64,000 nucleotides of DNA from Trichoplax sp. H2 (taxonomy: Eukaryota > Placozoa > Uniplacotomia > Trichoplacea). This document shows positions 49,093 to 61,000 of the stretch, piece by piece. The stretch lies in contig NOWV01000051.1 in the NCBI GenBank assembly GCA_003344405.1, positions 393,009-457,008 on the forward strand. Reading direction: 5' to 3'. The number at the start of each line of letters is the position of its first letter. Within the stretch, counting starts at the first letter, position 1. A program made the translations under genes and the position numbers. The notes under the pieces are model-generated. The model saw nothing but the letters and a program-made list of their open reading frames with translations, was not told the DNA's origin and did not search any database.

Positions 49093-52000
49093 CTAGAAAC
49101 AAGTCATAAATCGTATAGCTTAGACTCTGTTTTAAAGTAGAATCAAGTAGCTACATCTCGATGGGTTATGCAAATCTTTTATTACCGTCAGCGCATTTGC
49201 CTTCATAAGATATAGTAATATTTTTCTTGTCATTGCAAGCAGCTGCTTGTAGATGACATTCGCTATCATAATCGATATTATCACTACCGCAAACTGGGGC
49301 TTTTGCTACTTCGCCACATTTACGGCATGTGCAGCGAGCACTACCGGAATCATCGGTAGTACATTCCGCTTGATATGGACATTGAATATTTCGACAAAGT
49401 TCTAATATAGAATTTATAAACAATTAGAAGGCATCGTCGTGATGCTCTATCTGAAAAAAACAATCATGAATTTTATTCATTTACCTGCAGTGCAGGCTGG
49501 TAGATTGCATGGCTTATATTGCTTTAATGGTGGGCATTTCTTTCCATTATTTTTGATGACTTTACGATTACGTTCTTTTTGACTATCGCCGCAAGTAGAT
49601 GAACATGTGCTCCATGTACTCCATTGAGAAACTTGGCAATCTACGTAAATGATTGAGTTTGTAGAATTTTTTAAAGATATTTCAGTATTATTTTAGCATT
49701 TTCAATGATAAAACAGCATTCAATCCAGAAATATATAGTCATCTTTATTACCGTTGTCACATTTTCCGATGTAATCAATTTGGACATTTCTAGCATGTCG
49801 ACAATTTGAATTCTTGAGGTGGCATTCGCTATCATAAGTGATACCATCAGATCCGCATACTTTATTGTCAGATCTACGCGTAATATTACGAGAACATCGT
49901 GGACATATGCAGACTGGTCGATTGAATGTCTGATTTTGCTTGCATTCCGCATTGTGATTGCATATCACATTACTGCAAGAAGCTGGTTAAAATTGGAAGA
50001 GATCATAACATTAAGGAGCGAAATAAGTCGATGTTGTGGACGGAGAGCTAGCAAATGATTTCAATCTTAATTCATTGACTCTGTTGACTTACTTTCACAC
50101 TTTCCAAAGTATTCGATACCAACGATGCTTCCATACATACAGTTGCGCATTTCTAAGTCTTTAACACTTTTGTAAGTTGCTCCATCAGTACCACAGACTT
50201 GTCCTTCTCGCTCAGAACAAAATCGGCATGAACAGGTGCATTGAGGTAGATTATTTTCACTAACGGTGCATGTACTGCCAGGCATTTTACAAATGCCTGG
50301 TCTGCAAATACCTATTTTATAATGATTGTTAGTAAAACTTTTATTGTAAGATACTTTCAGGCCAATGCTAAATTAGTACTTACGATCACAAAATTTGCCA
50401 TCGCCTCTAAATCCTTTCCTGCATTGACATTGATAAGCTCCGATAGTATTGACGCAATCAGCAGAAGAACTACATTGATATTTCCTAGTTGCACATTCAT
50501 CGACATCTACCAATAGAGTCGATATAAAGCAGTTTTATGATTACATCTTAAATTATTAACATTTCATGATTTTCTTAGCTTCGAATAGTGAGACTGGATT
50601 TAACGTAGTTACAAAACATATAACAGGAATACCAACCGGTACAGGTATAGCCATTTCCAGTCCAGCCATTCTTACAGATGCAATTGACGTTGTTGTTGAT
50701 TTTAGTGCATATAGCATTAGCATCGCAAGTCTTTTCATCCTCAGCAGTGCAAGATTCTGGTTGTTTTTCTACAATGAAGAGCCATAATATTCATTGATAT
50801 GTAAAGTATTGTAAAAATAAGTTTCATAATTGTAAGGTGAAATTAAACGAGTATATAATATTTGATTTAATATGGAATCGTTCTGCAACTCTTAAGATGG
50901 ATAAGTAAAAACTGACTATGTGAAATAGCATAGCCTAGATCGTAGCTCTGAATAGAGCTAGTAAAGTTCGCATATTATGATGGCATCTTTAGTTATTAGT
51001 GGAAATATATAAGCTGCGTAATGAAAACAACTCATTTACAAGCTCCTCTTACAGTAACTAAATTGTAAAATAATAATATAGATAAATAACATTAATGATA
51101 TAACATTTTTCATATTTATACGATATTTTATTTAGCTCGTCTTTTTTCCTTAGCTAAATTACTCTTAAAAACTCACTTGTACAGTCTTTTCCATCGCCAG
51201 TATAGCCGTTCTTACAAGTACAAGTATAATTGCCTGCAGTATTAGTGCAATCAGCATTTTCGCCGCAGTCATCTAAGCCTGCAGTACACTCATTATTATC
51301 TAGTGATCAATATAATTAGTTCAAGTTAGTTATTCATCTTTCGGTTTGATTTAAATCAGATCATTTAGAATGTTTGCTATAGTAAAAAAATTTACCCTGG
51401 CAATCATCGCCTACTCGCTTAAAACCATCTTTGCAAATACAAGTGAAAGATGCGGGTAAATTTAAACATAACCCATTAGGGCATAGTTTGGAATTGGCTT
51501 TGCATTCATCGATATCTTATAAAGAAAAACAAGATCAATTGTTAGCCAGCATCCAGTGACTGCAGTCAATAGGATAGATTGCATATTAGTAAGTCATTAG
51601 CTATAGAGTCCGTTTAGCTAAATTATGAGCTTACCAACGCATGCACTTTTATCAGCAGTTAACGTGTAGCCTGATTTACATAAACATTTGTATCCACCGT
51701 CAAGATTAATGCATGTTTGATTTAATTTACAAGCTTGGAAATCTTCACATTCGTTAATATCTGGTTTATTCAATGAGTAAGATGGTGATCAATATTACTA
51801 AATAACTAATCCAAAATGTTTCATAATTTAAATTCAGAAGATTAAAATTACCTTCGCAAACGGTGCCATTTCCTCTATAATTAGGCTTGCATTGACAGAA
51901 ATAGGAACCTTTAGTATTTGTGCAAGTGGCATTTTTATGGCAGGGAGGAGTTTTACTTTCAGTGCATTCATCAATGTCTATAGTGCAGTAGTGAAAGTTG

Positions 52001-55000
52001 TTAATTCATTGTAGATAAAGTGTAAGCAATACATAAAAAGATATAGCAATCAGTGTCTTTTTGAATCAACTATCAAATATTTAAATAAGCAATTAAATCC
52101 ACAGTAAATACTCGGTACGATACCTTTGCAAATTTGTCCATCGCCTTTAAATCCCGGTTTGCATTCGCACTTGTATGAACCATCAGATAAAATGATACAA
52201 TTGGCATTGCTGCCACAATCATTACCACCTCCAGGACTACAAAAATCGATAGCTAAGGATATGAAATGATAAATAACGTTAGAAGATGAAGTACAGGTGA
52301 AACATACTGTATTGTAGTATTGTGTTAGCTCTCCAATTCAAGCCATAATTTTTGCAAAATATTATTTTGAGATTGAAAGTATTTTCGCGACAACAATATT
52401 TCGCCATTTTAGGTTCAATGTGGCCCTCTATTAACAAATTCTTATATAGGTGATATATTGCTTACGTATGCAATTAATTCCATTGCCGGTATATCCAGAT
52501 TGGCAGTGACAATTATAGCTACCAGGTAAATTAATGCAGTCTGCATTTTTACTGCATTTCGTTGTGCCATTTAAGCATTCATTAACATCTAAAAATTGTA
52601 ACAGCCACAAATATAGGATGATGGTCACTTTTAGGGTACTCATAAATCATCATAAATATCACTTACGCTTTGTAATGTATTACCTGTACATGTTTGACCA
52701 TCACCCTTATAGCCTGGTTTACATTTGCATTTGTAAGATCCAAGTTCATTAATGCAAGTTGCATTACCGTCACAGGTATGTTCTCCAGTAGTACATTCGT
52801 CAATGTCTAAATAGATTAAATAAATGAGCTTTTGTTTGAGATGATAAATGTTTGAAATGTAGGCATCATATAAGATACTTTCGTGTCTTTGGAGGTAAAT
52901 ATTTGCATTTATCGCAGTTTATTTAGTACTCATTCTCTACTACAACGTTGGTAAATTTACCTCTACATAACAAGCAAGCGCCTTCATATCCTGGTTTACA
53001 ATTGCATTTGTAAGACCCAGGAGTATTTATGCAAACAGCTGATGGAGATATTGGTTTTTCTTTGCACTCATCAACGTCTAAAGGAGTTTTTAATAAATGA
53101 ATAGTTGAGTTATTGAATGAGCTTAAGTAGCGGACGAAAATGCCAAGAATTCTTTTATTTTCTAAAGATGAATCTACCTTGACACTGTTTGCCTTCTCCT
53201 TTAAATCCAGAATTACAGATGCATTGGTAAGAAGATTCACTCATTACATAATAACAAGTAGCATTTGGATGGCACTGATTTGCGATTGAGGTTGGACATA
53301 CATCACTTGGAGATTCTGCCATAAAATTAATAGTTAAAGAAAAAATTTTTTAAGATCATTTAGCGTAAGAATGCTGTCCAAAATACTGTTGCAAGAATTG
53401 ATGTTATGCGCTAAATATTCTTATCCTATTCTGAACAATCCTAATATAAGATAATGTACCTTTAAAGCAACTTCCATTGATGGCAACGTAACCATCTTGA
53501 CATTTGCATTGAAAGCTGCCAGGTTCATTGCTGCATATCGAATTTTCTCCACACGCGTTCGGTATTGTGCATTCGTCAATATCTGTAATCGGTGAAAATC
53601 GATGTCAACAATAAACTCTTCGTAATTTATTTTAATGTAAAGTCAATGAAATTAAAATTTTCAAATCTAATGTAATTCATTTTACCATCGCACTGGATAC
53701 CAGAACCACTAAAGCCAGTCTTGCATGTGCAGGTATAAGAACCTTGGGTATTGACACAATCTGCATTTTTACTGCAGTCATCAGTTTTTTCTGTACACTC
53801 ATCAATATCTGCCCGCAATATCAACACACTGCAGTGAATCACTTTGCAATAATTATATAATTATCAGCCTACATCTTGAGCTGAATATATAATCAAATTA
53901 TTTAAAGATCAATTTTACCATTGCATTCATAAGCTTTGCCTTCTACACTATAATCAATAAAACCAGCTTTGCATTGACAAGTATATCCACCATCATTATC
54001 GATACATTTTGCGTTCTTACTGCAATTGTTCATGGATGGTAGATCACATTCATTAATTTCTGTATAAAGGAAGAAAATTTCTCCATTAATATTGAAATAT
54101 TATGGTAGTTCGCATGCCAGAACAGTTGGATATTTCGACATTTGAAAATAATCGCAACGTACGTTGGCATTGGGTGCCATCTCCAATGTAACCTTTCTTA
54201 CAAACGCATTTATATATACCAGCTTTATATACACATTTAGCTGTTGAAATGCAATCGCTACCGCCAATTTTGCAACCAATAGGATTAGATCGAGGGGAGA
54301 CTTTATTACATACTTTGCCGTCGCCAGAATAGCCATGTTTGCATTTGCATATATATGAGCCAGGTGTATTGGTGCAATCAGCGGTTGCAGCACAATCTGC
54401 AGTGCCAATCTTACATTCATCAATATCTAAGATGTCATTATAAGTACAGTAGAAGGTTAGATTAAATACAGTACTATAGTGCATGTAATGGTAGCATCGT
54501 CTAATCTAGTCAAATTAATAATTTGCATAGTTCAACCTTGGCAGTTTCTGTCGATTCCCTCAATATATCCTTGTTTACATTTGCAATGATATGATCCAAT
54601 CGTGTTATTGCAATTGCTATCGAAATTACAGGCATTATCTGATTCTTGACATTCATCGATATCTATTAGTAAATTAAATGATAGATAAGATACTTTAAAT
54701 CATTTTCTAGACCATACAGAAAATAAATTTGTGATTAATTCTCTTATCATAAACTCTGATCAAATACTACTCGAATGAATTGCTTACCGACACAAGTTTT
54801 GCCATCGCCAGTATAGCCAGTTTCGCACTTACATTCGTAGGATCCCCACTTATTGATACATTTAGCATTTTTATGACATTTGTCAATGCCCAAAAAGCAT
54901 TCATTGGTATCTGTAATAGGTCGCAAAGTTTCATTACTAAGTTAATTACAAGTCCAGGAGATCATCATTATATCATACGAACTAAATGAACAGAATTTAT

Positions 55001-58000
55001 ATTTACCGTAGCAGATACGACCGTCACCATGAAGTCCTTCCTTACAACTGCAGGTATACGATCCTATCGTATTTTGGCAGGCTGCGTTTTTATCGCATTT
55101 ACTTATACCAGCTGTGCATTCATTGACATCTATTATGATTTATTATCACCATATTATTTTAATGAGTAGATGAAATAACGTGTTGTGAAAAAAATTAGAA
55201 ATTAAAGGTAAGAGCTTCAACTTAAATGATCAAGGGTAATACAAGTAGTAGAGTTGTTACCTTCACATGTCTCACAGTGGCCAATAAATCCAATCTTGCA
55301 AGCACATTTATAAGATCCATTCGTATTAATGCAAAAGGCATTTGTTTTGCAATTAGCTAGACCAAGCTCGCATTCGTTGATATCTACGAGACAACACATA
55401 CAGCAGGTAAATTATAGATAATTTCAATCTTTGCAGCATTTAATCAATTTATTGAAATGTAAATTAGTAATACCTTTGCATTGCAAGCCATCGCCACGAA
55501 ACCCTTCTTTACATGTGCATGAAAAGGATCCGATTGTATTTGCACAAGTTGCTTTAGCATGGCAATTGTCCGTATTAAGTAAACACTCGTCAACATCTAG
55601 TGCAAAAGAGAATTGCAAGAGAATCCATTCGGTAATGATGGTCATTTTGTAGATCATAATGAGAATTTGATGCATTATACGTGCATTGAAAGTATGACTA
55701 CGATCTAAGGGAAGACTGATACTAGATTCAACTGTTACATCGATTTAGCTTTATTACCAATGCATTTTTCGTCTTTTTGGGTGTATCCATTACCACAAGT
55801 GCATTCATAAGATCCAATCGTATTAATACATGTTGAATTTCCGAGATGAGCACAAATTTTACTGTCTTTGCATTCATTGATGTCTAATAGGAACAAAAGA
55901 TCAACGTAGAACTAGGATGAATTTTAAGAGTAAGAAGGTATTAAACAAATTCATATTGATATAAGTTTACGAAGAAAATATTTTAATTTCGAATGGAAAT
56001 AAGAGATCAACGTAGTACTAGACGAATTTGTGAGAGTAAGAGGGTATTAAAGAAAATTATATTGACATAAGTTTAGCAAGAAAGCAATTTAATATGGAAT
56101 AGAAGTGAGAAATTAATGTAAACGTCATAGAACTATACAAACTTGTGAATGTAAGAGTGTATTGAACAAAACTTTACTAAGAAAGCAATTTATACGACAA
56201 CATCAATTAGCATATTTATATGCAACTTTTAAGTAAATAAGAAACAAAATTTTTAAGTCACGGTTAGACTTCGATATTTGAGTCTATACTATAGGTGGAA
56301 ATGTTCGGTAACTAATCAAGTCATATTATTAAGCATTACCCTACCTTTGCATTTTTTTCCTTTAAATCCTGATTTGCAAACACAAGCATAAGAGCCAACG
56401 CTGTTCCGGCATTCGGCATTTTTTGGGCAAGCATTTGGCTTACTGCATTCGTCAATATCTGCAAGAACATCCTCATCAGTGATTGGCTTTATAAATAAAG
56501 ATATAAATCTCAATAATAAGTGATTTTATCTACCTTCACATATTTTCCCATCGCCGCTATAGCCTTTCTTGCAAGTACAAGAATAGCTTCCACGGCTGTT
56601 AACACAGATGGCATCACTACTACATTTATCCGTCATTTCGCGGCATTCATCGATATCTAGGCGTATAATTAATCGATATATAATTAAATATAGATTTCTT
56701 AGGGCCGGTTATATAAGCTAGATTACAGGTTGCAAGAGTAAAATTGGATGATAATATGGTTTACCTTTGCAAGTCTTTCCGTTTGGGCTGGCTTTAAAAC
56801 CATCGGTGCAATTGCAAGAGTAGTCGCCAATTGTATTAAAGCATGATGTGTTATTTTTGCAAGTATATAACTTAGGATCGCTACATTCATCAATATCTAG
56901 TTAATGTAAAAGTGATCAGTCAAATTTATTTATTTGCCAAGAAAATTGCAAGCTAAATATCATGATCTAAGATAAAAATTACGCTCGGTACCTCGACAGA
57001 TTTTACCATCTCCTTTGTAGCCTTTATTGCAAGTACAATTAAAGGATCCATTTGTATTTTTACATCTGGCGTTGTCATCGCAATCATGTGCTTTTGTTTT
57101 ACATTCATCAATATCTGTAATAAAGCAGCGTAAATGGATTATGAAACTGAAATATAGAAATCCCTAGATGTATATCCGATATACGGTACCACATATATTA
57201 TTTGATTATCAAATTTTCCTATTAAGAATTTATATTGTTAGAATACGTACTTGACATACGCGCATTAAGCTATCCTTTAAGACTATTAAAACTAGATATT
57301 GTGCTAGCAATTTAACTGCATCCATCACAGATTTCTCACAGTTAGTTAATTTGATCGCAATCATGTACTTTAGCTTTACGTTCATTAATATCTCTAATAC
57401 GGCAGCTTTAATGAATTACGAAACTGGAATACATAGAAATCTCTACATATCTATCTGATGTGCAGCACTATACTGTATATTTTGGTTCATGATCAACATC
57501 TTCTCTTTAGCGGTTATATTATAAATCTCTGGTTAAAGCACATGCTTAACACACGCACATAAATATATCTTTCAGGCCCAGTGAAAGTAGATATTGAGCA
57601 AACAATTTTCTTTGAACTTTACAAATTTCTAACTACTAGTTAAAGAGCACTAGGCTTATTAAAATACTGGCAATTACCTTTACATTTCTCGCCATCCGCT
57701 ATGAATCCAGGTAAACACTGGCAGTCAAATGATCCAATATTATTAATGCACTTTGCTTTCTTGCCACAAACATTTTTTCCTTTGCATTCGTCCTTATCTT
57801 GATATTTTTAATACAACAATAACGCAATGGGCAATTTCCCCCCAAAAGTTCAGTGCTTTAGTATCTTAGCATTTAATATGTCAATATCTAGAGACTAATA
57901 TTAATTCTATTATTTAAAATTATCGTGAGATTCCAGATACAATCTAAATACTAACCTGTACAGTTATACCCATTCCCTTCGAAACCCGACAAACAAGTAC

Positions 58001-61000
58001 ACCGATAGGATCCATTGGTATTTTTACAGTTAGCTTTATCATTACAGCGATTATCACCAAGTTGGCATTCGTCGATGTCTGTACATGTCAATCCATCACC
58101 GGTATAGCCAGGCTTGCATGTGCAATCGTAAGATCCAATATTATCAATACAATTTGCATTTTGATGACATTTGTTGCGTTTTTTACATTCATTAATATCT
58201 ATCCAATTTTATACAAAATTATATTTATTAGTTCGTTGTTTTGAGCAACTTTATCATATGATGTTGTTTTAAATTGAATACTTAGATGGATCTATTAAAT
58301 TAAAGATGTTTTAGAATTTCTTTATCAAACTTTACTAATATCATTCCATATATTATAATTTTCGCGTAGAATGCCTTATAGGCGTAGTGAAAGAAATATG
58401 CACTTACTAGTACAAGATATTCCATTTCCTTGAAATCCATCATTGCATTTGCAATCTACTTTGGTTTTATTTTGACTGCAATGAGCATTTTTGTCGCATT
58501 TATTAAGGCCGGGTTGGCATTTGTCCAAAACTAGAAGGATAAAAGTGTAAGTGTTACCATAGCGTATTGAGGTAATTACCTGATATAGCCATAATACGAT
58601 CTGATTTAATTTATGCATGATAGTATCTACCATTGCAAGTGTAGCCATTTCCAGTATAGCCTGGTTTACATTGACATTCATAAGAACCAGCTGTGTTAAT
58701 ACATTCTGCATTATTACTACACTTATTGGGTGATCCCTTTTTGCATTCATTAATGTCTAGAAAAAGCCAAGAAAAAACATAAGTTATACTTAAAATTGAT
58801 GGCAGATTGAAGCACAATAAAATAACTAAAAGTCCAGAATAAATTATGAATTCCGGCTATTGTACAACTTACTTTAATTATTAACCTAAGCAAATAATGA
58901 TGCTATTGATTAAGTGAATAATTAAATATCATCTTAGTTCGAAATTTAAATGGCTTAAGGACTGAATTGAAAGAGTTGTGCAATGGGTAATGATTTAATA
59001 TATGATTATAATATATTTTGAAGCTTTAGTCAGATTTGCAAACGACAGTAAAATTAAGCCTAGAAATGATAACAAGTTAGACTGATAGATTCTGTCAAAT
59101 CGGCTCTTACAATCAACTTAGCAAGTAGAATAAAGAACTTTAAAAAATAACATTGCTTTATTGGGTACAAGAATTTAATTTGATTGTTGATTAACATTTT
59201 TACCCTTGCATCGTTTTCCATTGCCAGCATAACCGCTTAAACATTTGCAAGAGTAGCTTCCAACGGTATTGACGCATGTGGCATTCTGGCTGCAATTAAC
59301 AGCACGTTTGATACATTCATTGATGTCTAAACGAATAAATTACCCGAAGTATGTCAAGACTTAGTTTCTAAAAAAATCTTTTATTTAGTAAATTTAATAA
59401 ATCAATTTAAGGATTTTCAAAGCGATATCATGGTACGCTATAATGATATTTAGAAATTAAAATGAAAAGCCGTTAAAATTTCTATCTACATTTTTGATAA
59501 GCATTGTGAATTGATGAAATAATTTGGTATACTACGTTATAGTTGATTATCGTAACTTTTTTACCTTTGCAATCTGTGCCATTGCCAGTGAAACCAGGTT
59601 TACATTTACAGCTGAAAGAACCAAACTTGTTTTTACAGTTCGCGTGCTTGTGGCAGTTGTCTTTCTTTTTGGTACATTCATTGATATCTAAAAGTAACAT
59701 GTGAAATATATAGAAGGTTGATTTAATGTATCTACTGTAAGGAATCTTAAAAACTTTATAAATGAAATCATTAAAATTCAAGGTTTTCATGGATAGTAAC
59801 GTTCATGCAGCTCAGTAGTGCCAAGCCATTTATTTTAAATGCAAAACGAATGGCAAAATATCATTTTATACATAAAATAAATTTTCTCATATGCTTAATT
59901 CTTATCTTTCAAATAAAATCCGTAACGTATGACGCATGACCTACTAATAAAGTTTAAATTTTTGTCACTAGCAGGTTATGCTACAATATTTGATTTATTT
60001 TAATTATTAAGCTACGAGGATCTCGTAAAGCACTAGCAAATTGGCATGATTTACATTTAATAATTTACTCTCGGAGATTTTACTAATATTCTGGTTTTAA
60101 TATGTAGTTGAAATTCATTAAATACAGGTATCAAATACTTTGGTAACGCTTTCCTGTCTACCAAATACTCTCACATGCCTTGCTTACATTTACTTTTAAA
60201 GGAATTTCTTAATCTTTACCTGGTTGTTTTATGTGCTTATCCTCGTTTACTTTACTGAAGTAAATTCGATTGCATTACAACTTTCTCAAGTTATAATATT
60301 ATATAATTTTTTATTTGAACGGAATCTAATTAATATTATCTCTTCTATATTATCTAATGTAATTCTTAGGCGATATGATAAATTCATAAAGTCAGTTTTT
60401 GTAATGGTTTTAGATCATTAGCACACTTAAATATCCTTAATTTTATGCAAAGCCAACTGATGTGCGCTATTGTTGTGAGTAAATGTGCTTCATATTTTGT
60501 TCAAAATTTCGAATTTAGTAACGGTAGCATCATGATAATAAACCCTATTCATTAGATTTCTTTTCAACGAAAGTTTACGAATTAATTATCATTAAAAATT
60601 TCAATATTTTAGATTCAATATGCGCTATTGAAGATTATTTGTACAGTCTTTATATTTAAATTGTTGCAATTGATAGTCGATGCTATTTAAGATGATTATA
60701 TCTTGAATTCGGTTTGCCTAGTGCATAGCCTATTTAAACTCCATGCAGACAATGAAATATTATCTATATCCTAATGGTATTTAATCAACTAAAAATTCTT
60801 ATACTTAAAGCAATAGCAATCTTATCATACTCACTAATTGAATTGTGTAAAAATTTATAGTTTCAAGCTTTGCAATGTTATCAATACAAAGTCATAGTAT
60901 TGAAATTAAATTAGAATCTAAAAATAGAGCTTCGATACTAATTGTAAATTAGAATAACTTGTTTCCTGCTGCTTTATTTTCTATTTTAATAGATACTGCA

